Positions 1 through 6,067 are shown, counted from the stretch's first letter. The stretch: DNA of 6,666 nt from Micromonosporaceae bacterium (GCA_019689695.1 JADGHA010000243.1:1-6666), one strand, 5' to 3'. The notes: a model not told the origin generated them from the letters alone. Numbers and translations: made by a program.

Positions 1-1309
1 CATCGGGGGCGGGCGGGTCACTGGCCAGTCGGCGCCGCCCGTACCAGGTGCGCCGCAGCCGCACCGTCAGCGAGTTGTCCCGCGACTGCATGACCAGCGC
101 GATGATGGTCCGCTCGGACCATCGGCGCACCGGGAGCATCCGCAGATATGTCCACGGTGGACGGAGGATGGTGCCCAGCCAGCGCAGCGCGCGGTGCGGC
201 CCGCCGTCGACGAGCGCGGACTGCAGCAGGCCCATCGCGTTCGCGCCCTTGCCGTAGCGCACCGGCTCGATGTGGGTCTGCGGGTCCGGGTGGAAGGAGC
301 TGGTGATCGCCACCCCGTGCGTGTAGTCGATGCCGCGCCGGCGGGCCGCCCGCGCGGGCACCGCCGCACCGAGGATCGCCTCGGAGTTGGTCCGGGTCAG
401 CGCGCCCAGCCGGGACGACAGGTGCGGCAGCGCGCCGTCGGCCTTCATCCGGTGCAGCAGCCGCTGCGTGCCCAGCGCCCCGGCCGCGAAGACCACCTCG
501 TCGGCCGTGAAGACCTTCCTCGTCCGCCTGGCGAACCAGGCTCCCGTGCGTACCGTCTCGATCTCGTAGCCCCGGCTGCCCGTCGGCCGGACGGCGACCA
601 CAGTGGTCAGTGGATGGATCCGGACGCCGAGCCGCTCGGCGAACCAGAGGTAGTTCTTCACCAGGGTGTTCTTGGCGTTGTGCCGGCATCCGGTCATGCA
701 CGAGCCGCAGTGCCGGCAGCCGGCACGGTCCGGCCCGGCGCCGCCGAAGTAGGGGTCGGGCACGGTCTCGCCGGGCTGGCCGAAGTAGACGCCAACCGGG
801 GTGGGGTGGAAGGTGTGGCCGACACCCATCCGCTCGGCCACCGCCCGCATCGCCCGGTCTGCCGCCGTCTCCACCTGGTACGTGGTGACGCCGAGCATCC
901 GCTTGGCCTGGTCGAAGTGCGGCGCGAGCTCCTCCCGCCAGTCGGTGATGTCCCTCCACTGCGGATCGTCGTAATAGTCCGGCAAAGGGTCGTAGAGCGT
1001 GTTGGCGTACACCAGCGAGCCGCCCCCGACGCCGGCGCCGGAGAGGACGAGCACGCCGCTGGACTTCCTCCCGGAGCGCCCCCACCTCCGGCCCCCACCG
1101 CGCAGCAGGTCGATGCGCTGGATGCCGAAGCAGCCCAGCTTGGGCGCCCACAGGAAGCGGCGCACCCGCCAGGAGGTCTCGGGGAACTCGTGGTCGGCGA
1201 AGCGCCGCCCGGCCTCCAGGACGCCGACCTGGTAACCCTTCTCGGCCAGGCGCAGCGCAGCCACGCTGCCGCCGAACCCGGAGCCGATGACGACCACGTC
1301 ATACCGCAC
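1..1309 (-). CDS. GMC-family FAD-dependent oxidoreductase (cholesterol-oxidase-like), 3' end missing
   Basis: Flavoenzyme of the glucose-methanol-choline family, in the actinobacterial subgroup usually annotated as cholesterol oxidase-like or GMC oxidoreductase; the true substrate is unknown. The frame stays open for 436 codons and runs off the left edge. The family is usually about 550 residues, so roughly the last fifth, including the expected C-terminal catalytic His region, is missing. Visible: an N-terminal Rossmann FAD site GSGFGG at residues 9-14 with E32 ending the second strand (VLEAG); the second flavin-contacting stretch SGAGVGGGSLVYANT at 90-104; and a cysteine motif C198-x2-C201-x2-C204-x3-C208 followed by HNAKNTLVKNY. 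A basic GGGRRWGRSGRKSSG segment at 71-85 interrupts the usual join between IDLLR and VLVLSGAG. The start is GTG at 1309, because the N-terminus VRYDVVVIGSG fits the family and no other in-frame start lies nearby; the Shine-Dalgarno is weak. It follows the peptidase gene by 25 nt, so it is probably the last gene seen of the guaB operon. Family call firm, substrate unknown. Confidence 0.9.
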   Translation of the reverse strand, partial: MRYDVVVIGSGFGGSVAALRLAEKGYQVGVLEAGRRFADHEFPETSWRVRRFLWAPKLGCFGIQRIDLLRGGGRRWGRSGRKSSGVLVLSGAGVGGGSLVYANTLYDPLPDYYDDPQWRDITDWREELAPHFDQAKRMLGVTTYQVETAADRAMRAVAERMGVGHTFHPTPVGVYFGQPGETVPDPYFGGAGPDRAGCRHCGSCMTGCRHNAKNTLVKNYLWFAERLGVRIHPLTTVVAVRPTGSRGYEIETVRTGAWFARRTRKVFTADEVVFAAGALGTQRLLHRMKADGALPHLSSRLGALTRTNSEAILGAAVPARAARRRGIDYTHGVAITSSFHPDPQTHIEPVRYGKGANAMGLLQSALVDGGPHRALRWLGTILRPPWTYLRMLPVRRWSERTIIALVMQSRDNSLTVRLRRTWYGRRRLASDPPAPD

Positions 1310-1319
1310 CCCGGTATTC

Positions 1320-1333
1320 TTACCCGCCGGTAA
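1320..1333. promoter_or_regulatory. interrupted palindrome TTACC-N4-GGTAA before the GMC gene
   Basis: A perfect 5-bp inverted repeat, TTACC and GGTAA separated by CGCC, fills most of the 25-nt gap between the peptidase stop and the GMC GTG start, ending 10 nt before that start. Symmetry of this size suits a dimeric regulator such as a TetR-type protein, or a small hairpin near the ribosome site. It is AT-richer than its surroundings. No regulator gene lies next to it, and no clear -10 box accompanies it, so a role is inferred from symmetry and position only. Confidence 0.3.
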
Positions 1334-1334
1334 C

Positions 1335-2795
1335 TTAGGAGGGAAGGGGTGGCTGCGACCTCTTGTAGAGCCAGGCGTCGAACAGTGACCGCAGCGACTT
1401 GCCGGACAGCCGCTCGGCGAGCGCGATGAACTCGCCGGTGTCGCCGTTGCCGCCGCGCTTCTCGGCGGCCCAGGTCTTCAGGATCCGGAAGAACGTGTCG
1501 TCGCCGACGGTCATCCGCAGCGCCTGCAGGGTCATCGCCCCGCGCTGGTAGACCGCGCGGCTGAGCAGGTTGCCGGACCCGGGATCGCCCGCCGACACCC
1601 GCCAGATGGCGTCATTGCTGCGGCGGTACGCCAGGTCGAACGACTGCGCCACCGACGGCCCGCCCTGGTGCTCGTCCCACAGCCACTCCGCGTAGGTGGC
1701 GAAGCCCTCGTTGAGCCAGATGTCGCGCCACTGCCGCACCGAGACGCTGTCGCCGTACCACTGGTGGGCCAGCTCGTGCGCCACCACCCAGCTGGGGTCG
1801 ACGGCACCGTCGAAGAAGTCCGGCCCGTACACCGGGCGGGTCTGGGTCTCCAGGGCGTAGCTGACACGCTCGTCGTCGATGACGATCCCGCCGTACGCGT
1901 CGAACGGGTACGGCCCGAACTTGGTGGCCAGGAAGTCGGTGATCTCGGTGGTCCGGGCCAGCGCGCGCTCGGCCGACCCGCCGGCCGGCAGCGAGGCGGC
2001 GACCGCGGTCACCACCGGCTTGCCGTCGTGCTCACCGGTGGTCACCCGGTAGTCTCCGATCGCCAGCAGGACCAGGTAGCTGGCCATCGGCGCCTTCTCG
2101 GCCCAGCGCCAGGTCGTCCAGCCGCCGCTGGTGCTGCGGCCGGCCAGCACGCCGTTGCTGAGCGCGCTGACCCCCTCCGGCACGGTCACCTCGATGGTGT
2201 AGGTCGCCTTGTCCGACGGGTGGTCGTTGACCGGGAACCAGGCGCTGGCCGACTCCGGCTCGCCGATCGCGACCGCGCCATCGCCCGAGCGCAGGAAGCC
2301 GCCGGTGACCTGGGCCGGGTTGATCGGCCCCGGCTGGCCGCCGTACGCGATGGTCACCGTGAAGCTCTTCCCCCGGGCCAGACCCCGGGCCGGCGTGATG
2401 ACCAGTTCGCTCTTGTCCCGAACGCTGGTGGCCGCCATACCGTCCACAGTGACCGATTGCACGGTCAGCCCGGCGAGGTCCAGATTGAACCGGGACAGGT
2501 TCGCGGTGGCGGTGGCCTTGATGGTCGCGGTGCCGGTCAGCTGGTTGGCGGCCGGGTCGTAGCGCACCTTCAGCTGGTAGCTCGCCACGTCGTACCCGCC
2601 GTTGCCATAGGTCGAGAAGTACGGGTCGCCGGCGCCGGGCGCGCCCGGCTGGAAACCCGTGCCCGCGGCGCCGGCCGGAGTCGCCTGCGCGGCCGACGAC
2701 GGTAGAGCAGCCGGGGAGCGCGCCGGGTCCGGGCCGCCGGAGCCGCAACCGGCCAGGGCCAGCACAACCGCGAGCGCCGCCACCTGCCTGCGCAC
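1335..2795 (-). CDS. M1-family zinc metallopeptidase, predicted lipoprotein
   Basis: Secreted, membrane-anchored zinc aminopeptidase of the M1 (gluzincin) family, expected to trim N-terminal residues from peptides outside the cell. Numbering from the GTG start (486 aa): a lipoprotein signal with two arginines, a hydrophobic stretch and lipobox LAGC with C17 as the lipidated residue; a Ser/Pro/Ala/Gly-rich linker to about residue 55; a beta-rich N-terminal domain; then the catalytic domain with HELAH at 340-344 (zinc ligands H340 and H344, catalytic E341), the third ligand E363 in WLNEGFATYAEW, and a likely transition-state tyrosine Y416 in VYQRGAM. The usual GxMEN substrate motif appears as SYALETQ, with E316 in the role of its Glu. 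The protein ends soon after the helical region, lacking the long C-terminal domain of aminopeptidase N. A longer frame opens with TTG at 2801, but AGGAGG at 2803-2808 is 7 nt from the GTG and only 1 nt from the TTG, so GTG at 2795 is preferred. It lies 17 nt downstream of guaB3. Confidence 0.93.
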   Translation of the reverse strand: MRRQVAALAVVLALAGCGSGGPDPARSPAALPSSAAQATPAGAAGTGFQPGAPGAGDPYFSTYGNGGYDVASYQLKVRYDPAANQLTGTATIKATATANLSRFNLDLAGLTVQSVTVDGMAATSVRDKSELVITPARGLARGKSFTVTIAYGGQPGPINPAQVTGGFLRSGDGAVAIGEPESASAWFPVNDHPSDKATYTIEVTVPEGVSALSNGVLAGRSTSGGWTTWRWAEKAPMASYLVLLAIGDYRVTTGEHDGKPVVTAVAASLPAGGSAERALARTTEITDFLATKFGPYPFDAYGGIVIDDERVSYALETQTRPVYGPDFFDGAVDPSWVVAHELAHQWYGDSVSVRQWRDIWLNEGFATYAEWLWDEHQGGPSVAQSFDLAYRRSNDAIWRVSAGDPGSGNLLSRAVYQRGAMTLQALRMTVGDDTFFRILKTWAAEKRGGNGDTGEFIALAERLSGKSLRSLFDAWLYKRSQPPLPS

Positions 2796-2802
2796 CCGCA
2801 AC

Positions 2803-2808
2803 CCTCCT
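2803..2808 (-). promoter_or_regulatory. ribosome binding site deciding the peptidase start
   Basis: The minus strand reads AGGAGG here, a strong Shine-Dalgarno. It is 7 nt from GTG at 2795 but almost touches the in-frame TTG at 2801, which argues for the GTG start. It lies between the guaB3 stop (2813) and the peptidase, so translation of the two may be coupled. Confidence 0.7.
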
Positions 2809-2812
2809 GTTT

Positions 2813-3931
2813 TCAGCGGTCCAGGACCAGACCGACCTTCTGGAACTCCTTCAGGTCACGGTAGCCGCACTTGGCCATCGCCCGCCGCAGGCCGCCGAAC
2901 AGGTTGAGCTGTCCCTCCGGATCGTCCGACGGACCGTACAGAATCTTCTCCAGCGACCCGAGCGGCTCACCGGCGACCGCGAACGAGCCGCGCGGCAGCT
3001 TCGGGTGGCTGGCCGCCGAGTGCCACCAGGCCCCGCCGGCCGGCGCAGACTCCGAACTGGACAGCGGCTCGCCGAGCATCACCGCGTCCGCCCCGCAGCC
3101 GAGGGCCTTGGCGATGTCCCCACTGGTGCGCAGGTCCCCGTCGGCGATCAGGTGCACGTACCGGCCGCCGGTCTCGTCCAGGTAGTCGCGGCGGGCCGCG
3201 GCCGCGTCCGCGATCGCGCTGGCCATCGGCACCCGGATGCCGAGCACCATGTCCGTTGTGGACCACTCGTCGGCGCCCACCCCGACGATCACGCCGGCCG
3301 CGCCGGTGCGCATCAGGTGCAGCGCGGTCTGGTAGTTGGTGCAGCCGCCGACGATCACCGGCAGGTCCAGGTCGGCGATGAACTCCTTGAGATTCAGCGG
3401 TTGGTCGGTGGTGGTGACGTGCTCGGCCGAGACCAGCGTGCCCTGGATGACCAGGATGTCCACGCCGGCGTCCAGGATCACCGGGGCGAGCTGCAGGGTG
3501 TGCTGCGGGGAGACCCGCACCGCCACGGTCACCCCGCCGTCGCGGATCTGCTCGACCCGCTCACCGATCAGCTCCGGCCGGATCGGCTCGGCGTAGACCT
3601 CCTGCAGCCGGCTGGTCGCCCGCTCCGGGTCGTCCAGCTCGGCCAGCTCCGCCAGCACCTTCGCCGGGTCCTCGTACCGGAACCACAGGCCCTCGACGTT
3701 GAGCACGCCGAGCCCGCCCAGCCGGCCCAGGTCGATCGCGGTCTGCGGGCTCATCGTCGCGTCCGAGGGGTGCGCCACGCAGGGGATCTTGAACTGGTAC
3801 GCGTCCAGCTGCCAGGCGGTCGACACGTCGTCCACGTCGCGGGTGCGCCGGCTGGGGACGATCGCGATGTCGTCCAGGTGGTACCCCCGCTGGGCGGTCT
3901 TGCCCAGCCCTATCTCGACCAAGTCACGCAC
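2813..3931 (-). CDS. guaB3: GuaB3 family IMP dehydrogenase-related protein
   Basis: A 372-aa TIM-barrel protein of the IMP dehydrogenase/GMP reductase family, of the GuaB3 type found beside guaB in Actinobacteria. Family features: the N-terminal stretch YHLDDIAIVPSRRTRD (17-32), VAHPSDATMSP (52-62), a phosphate-binding IADGDLRTSGDIAKAL (262-277) and ADAVMLGEPL (281-290), and the C-terminal AMAKCGYRDLKEFQKVG. There is no CBS pair, so it is about 120 residues shorter than GuaB. The catalytic loop, GPGSICTTR in GuaB, here reads GADEWSTTD (219-227), with S224 where the thioimidate-forming cysteine should be; ordinary IMP oxidation is therefore unlikely by the standard mechanism. To my knowledge the cyanobacterial GuaB3 is an IMP dehydrogenase, while the actinobacterial counterpart has no settled activity. 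The start is GTG at 3931, with GAGGAG 6 nt upstream. It follows guaB by 27 nt, so the two are probably co-expressed. Family certain, reaction unknown. Confidence 0.94.
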   Translation of the reverse strand: MRDLVEIGLGKTAQRGYHLDDIAIVPSRRTRDVDDVSTAWQLDAYQFKIPCVAHPSDATMSPQTAIDLGRLGGLGVLNVEGLWFRYEDPAKVLAELAELDDPERATSRLQEVYAEPIRPELIGERVEQIRDGGVTVAVRVSPQHTLQLAPVILDAGVDILVIQGTLVSAEHVTTTDQPLNLKEFIADLDLPVIVGGCTNYQTALHLMRTGAAGVIVGVGADEWSTTDMVLGIRVPMASAIADAAAARRDYLDETGGRYVHLIADGDLRTSGDIAKALGCGADAVMLGEPLSSSESAPAGGAWWHSAASHPKLPRGSFAVAGEPLGSLEKILYGPSDDPEGQLNLFGGLRRAMAKCGYRDLKEFQKVGLVLDR

Positions 3932-3937
3932 ATGAGG

Positions 3938-3943
3938 CTCCTC
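3938..3943 (-). promoter_or_regulatory. guaB3 ribosome binding site within a short palindrome
   Basis: The minus strand reads GAGGAG, 6 nt before the GTG start of guaB3, supporting that start. The site lies in the 12-nt palindrome TGAGG-CT-CCTCA (3933-3944). The 2-nt loop makes a stable hairpin in a single molecule doubtful. Confidence 0.6.
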
Positions 3944-3958
3944 AGCGGCAGTAATGCC

Positions 3959-5446
3959 TCAACGGGTGTGGTAGTTGGGAGCTTCGACGGTCATCTGGAT
4001 GTCATGCGGGTGGCTCTCGGTCAGCCCCGCCGAGGTGATCCGGATCAGCTGTCCACGCTCCTGCAGCTGCCGGATGGTCGCCGAGCCGGTGTAGTACAGC
4101 GCCTGGCGCAGGCCGCCGACCAGCTGGTGGGCGACGGCGGCGAGCGGACCGCGGTACGGCACCTGCCCCTCGATCCCCTCCGGGATCAGCTTGTCCTCCT
4201 CGGTGACGTCGTGCTGGAAGTAGCGGTCCTTGGAGTACGACCGGCCAGCGCCGCGGGCCTGCATGGCGCCCAGCGAGCCCATGCCGCGGTAGGACTTGAA
4301 CTGCTTGCCGTTGATGTAGATCAGCTCGCCCGGGCTCTCCTCGCAGCCGGCCAGCAGCGAGCCGAGCATCACGCTGTCCGCGCCGGCCGCGATCGCCTTG
4401 GCGATGTCGCCGGAGTACTGCATGCCGCCGTCGCCGATGACCGGCACGCCGGCCGGCCGGCAGGCCCTGGCGGCCTCCATGATCGCGGTGACCTGCGGCA
4501 CCCCGACCCCGGCCACCACCCGGGTGGTGCAGATCGAGCCCGGGCCCACGCCGACCTTCACCGCGTCCGCACCGGCCTCGACCAGCGCCTTGGCACCGGC
4601 GTAGGTGGCCACGTTCCCGCCGACCACCTCCACCGTGGTCTCCCGCTTCAGCCGGGCCACCATCGCCGGCACCAGGCGGCTGTGGCCGTGCGCCAGGTCC
4701 ACCACGATCACGTCCACGCCGGCGTCGATCAGCGTCCGGGCCCGCTTGTACTGGTCTTCGTCCACGCCGATCGCGGCGGCCACCCGCAGCCGCCCCTCGG
4801 GATCCTTGGTCGCGTTGGGGAACTGCTCGCTCTTGGCGAAGTCCTTCACCGTGATCAGCCCGCGCAGCCGGTTGTCCGCGTCGACCAGCGGCAGCTTCTC
4901 CACCTTGTGCCGGCGCAGCAGGGCCAGCGCGTCCGCCTTGCTGACCCCGACCGGAGCGGTCACCAGCGGCATCGGGGTCATCACGTCGCGAACCAGGGCG
5001 CTGGGGTCGGTGACGAACCGCATGTCCCGGTTGGTGACGATGCCGACCAGGTAGCCGCCGGCGTCCACGACCGGCGCGCCGGAGATCCGATAGCGCGCGC
5101 AGAGGGCGTCCACGTCCCGCAGGGTGTCGTCGGGGCCGCAGGTGACCGGGTTGGTCACCATGCCCGCCTCGGACCGCTTCACCAGGTCGACCTGCAGCGC
5201 CTGCTCCTCGATCGACAGGTTGCGGTGCAACACGCCGATGCCGCCCTGGCGGGCCATCGCGATCGCCATCCGCGCCTCGGTGACGGTGTCCATCGCGCTG
5301 GACACCAGCGGGATCGCCATCGAGATGTTGCGGGTCAGCCGGGTGGTGGTATCGGCACGGCTGGGCGCCACGTCCGACTCCGCCGGCAGCAGCAGCACGT
5401 CGTCGAAGGTCAACCCGAGCGGGAGGTCGGGTGGCGCGAGATCCAT
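3959..5446 (-). CDS. guaB: inosine-5'-monophosphate dehydrogenase
   Basis: Converts IMP to XMP with NAD+, the committed cytoplasmic step towards GMP. The protein has 495 aa, the usual bacterial length. Order of parts: N-terminal barrel segment LTFDDVLLLPAESDV (12-26) and PLVSSAMDTVTE (46-57); a Bateman module of two CBS domains at about 96-152 and 156-211, with IVTNRDMRF and LITVKDF ending the repeats; then the rest of the barrel with D250 in VVDLAHGHS, the catalytic loop GPGSICTTR (301-309) with C306, the phosphate site GDGGMQYSGDIAKA (338-351), and the mobile flap with R408-Y409 as the Arg-Tyr pair. All key residues are present, so it should be active. The frame is open a further 160 codons upstream, but that extension reads antisense through the divergent gene. 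ATG at 5446 is preferred because it matches the family N-terminus and has a GGAGGGG Shine-Dalgarno upstream. It heads the minus-strand operon. Confidence 0.97.
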   Translation of the reverse strand: MDLAPPDLPLGLTFDDVLLLPAESDVAPSRADTTTRLTRNISMAIPLVSSAMDTVTEARMAIAMARQGGIGVLHRNLSIEEQALQVDLVKRSEAGMVTNPVTCGPDDTLRDVDALCARYRISGAPVVDAGGYLVGIVTNRDMRFVTDPSALVRDVMTPMPLVTAPVGVSKADALALLRRHKVEKLPLVDADNRLRGLITVKDFAKSEQFPNATKDPEGRLRVAAAIGVDEDQYKRARTLIDAGVDVIVVDLAHGHSRLVPAMVARLKRETTVEVVGGNVATYAGAKALVEAGADAVKVGVGPGSICTTRVVAGVGVPQVTAIMEAARACRPAGVPVIGDGGMQYSGDIAKAIAAGADSVMLGSLLAGCEESPGELIYINGKQFKSYRGMGSLGAMQARGAGRSYSKDRYFQHDVTEEDKLIPEGIEGQVPYRGPLAAVAHQLVGGLRQALYYTGSATIRQLQERGQLIRITSAGLTESHPHDIQMTVEAPNYHTR

Positions 5447-5455
5447 GAATTCTGT

Positions 5456-5462
5456 CCCCTCC
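5456..5462 (-). promoter_or_regulatory. guaB ribosome binding site
   Basis: The minus strand reads GGAGGGG, with GAGGGG 9 nt from ATG at 5446. It decides the start of guaB against the much longer open frame that reaches back to 5926. Confidence 0.7.
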
Positions 5463-5479
5463 GCGGAAAACGTGCGTTC

Positions 5480-5485
5480 ATCGTA
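5480..5485 (-). promoter_or_regulatory. candidate -10 box for guaB operon
   Basis: The minus strand reads TACGAT, a match to the actinobacterial housekeeping -10 pattern TAnnnT. A transcript starting about 7 nt downstream (near 5473) would have a leader of roughly 27 nt containing the GGAGGGG ribosome site. No convincing -35 box is seen 17-19 nt upstream, which is common in actinobacterial promoters. Position and pattern only. Confidence 0.45.
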
Positions 5486-5504
5486 CCCAGCCGGCCGGCG
5501 CACG

Positions 5505-5522
5505 CCCGGCTCTACGGCCGGG
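5505..5522. repeat. inverted repeat in divergent promoter region
   Basis: CCCGGC (5505-5510) and GCCGGG (5517-5522) form a 6-bp perfect inverted repeat with a TCTACG spacer, between the two candidate promoters of guaB and the DUF5319 gene. It could be an operator for both directions, but the local G+C content makes such repeats easy to find by chance. Confidence 0.25.
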
Positions 5523-5548
5523 TCGACGCGCCGGGCAGCGATGAGGGA

Positions 5549-5554
5549 TACCGT
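5549..5554 (+). promoter_or_regulatory. candidate -10 box for DUF5319 gene (leaderless)
   Basis: TACCGT matches TAnnnT and ends 6 nt before GTG at 5561, the spacing expected if transcription begins at the first base of the start codon. A weak -35-like TCGACG lies at 5524-5529, 19 nt upstream. The only Shine-Dalgarno-like sequence, GGAGG at 5555-5559, is 1 nt from the GTG and so badly placed for ordinary initiation. Confidence 0.4.
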
Positions 5555-5560
5555 GGAGGC

Positions 5561-5977
5561 GTGCACGACGAGCCCATCGATCCGTTCAGCGGGGACCCCG
5601 CCGACCCGTCGTCCGGGCTGGATGACCTGGACGGCGAGGACGCGCAGCTGGACCCGCTGACCGAGGGCGAGCGGCAGGACGTGCTGGAGGACCTCGCCGA
5701 CCTGGAGGTCTACCAGGCGCTGCTCACCCCGCTCGGGGTACGCGGCCTGGTCATCGAGTGCGAGGACTGTCACGAGCCGCACTACTTCGACTGGGACCTG
5801 CTGCGCGGCAACCTGCGCCACCTGCTTGACTCGGGCCGGCCGCGGGTGCACGAGCCGGCGTACGACCCGGACCCGGACCACTACGTCACGTGGGAGTACG
5901 CCCGCGGGTACGCCGATGGCGTGCACGACACCCTGACCGAGATCGCCGACGACCCGGACCGCCCGGCGAACCAGTAG
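5561..5977 (+). CDS. small acidic DUF5319-type conserved protein
   Basis: A 138-aa conserved actinobacterial protein of unknown function, matching the family found divergent from guaB (the Rv3412-type neighbour of guaB2 in mycobacteria). It is strongly acidic, with an Asp/Glu/Pro-rich N-terminus (HDEPIDPFSGDPADP) that is probably flexible, a helical stretch EGERQDVLEDLADLEVYQALL (residues 35-55), then a conserved core GVRGLVIECEDCHEPHYFDWD (59-79) and a C-terminal YVTWEYARGYADGVHD (108-123). C67, C70, H71 and H74 form a CxxC/HxxH cluster that could bind a metal or act in redox chemistry; neither is shown. No signal peptide or membrane segment is present, so it should be cytoplasmic. GTG at 5561 is chosen because HDEPIDPF is the usual family start. 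It is read divergently from guaB across 114 nt, so the two may share control. No function is known to me. Confidence 0.88.
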   Translation: MHDEPIDPFSGDPADPSSGLDDLDGEDAQLDPLTEGERQDVLEDLADLEVYQALLTPLGVRGLVIECEDCHEPHYFDWDLLRGNLRHLLDSGRPRVHEPAYDPDPDHYVTWEYARGYADGVHDTLTEIADDPDRPANQ

Positions 5978-5978
5978 C

Positions 5979-6008
5979 CGGCCGGACCAGGCGGCTCGGC
6001 CGGACCAG
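5979..6008. repeat. 12-bp direct repeat in convergent gap
   Basis: CGGCCGGACCAG occurs at 5979-5990 and again at 5997-6008, separated by GCGGCT, just after the stop of the DUF5319 gene. The rest of the 90-nt gap to the converging HTH gene holds only GC-rich sequence. I see no strong hairpin followed by a T-run, so no intrinsic terminator can be called in either direction. Confidence 0.6.
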
Positions 6009-6067
6009 TTCGCCCGGTGGGCAGGGTGGCCGGCGGGCGAGCCGTCGGCGGCGGCCGGAGGACCGGC

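Noticed and set aside
18..1333. Long open frames on both strands over the GMC gene (18-1151 minus, 694-1302 minus, 194-1333 plus)
   Set aside because: All are out of frame with the continuous GMC reading frame (1309 to the left edge), which carries the FAD and cysteine motifs; the others are Arg/Ala/Pro-rich shadows. The ATG at 1302 belongs to one of these shadows.
1668..2767. Several open frames opposite or beside the M1 peptidase frame
   Set aside because: They overlap a gene with a complete signal peptide and zinc site, and they have low-complexity Arg/Gly/Ala composition with no recognisable domain.
5447..5926. 160-codon N-terminal extension of guaB
   Set aside because: It overlaps the divergent DUF5319 gene antisense, lacks any IMP dehydrogenase feature, and the ATG at 5446 has a good ribosome site and the family N-terminus.
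3005..5977. 990-codon plus-strand open frame running antisense to guaB3 and guaB and into the DUF5319 gene
   Set aside because: Only its last 138 codons (from 5561) are a real gene. The rest is antisense to two well-conserved enzymes, is rich in His/Arg/Gly/Val as GC-rich shadow frames are, and shows no family motif.
5978..6067. Intrinsic terminator in the convergent gap
   Set aside because: Only short GC stems such as GCCC-GGT-GGGC were found, with no T-run on either strand; in this base composition such stems are expected by chance.
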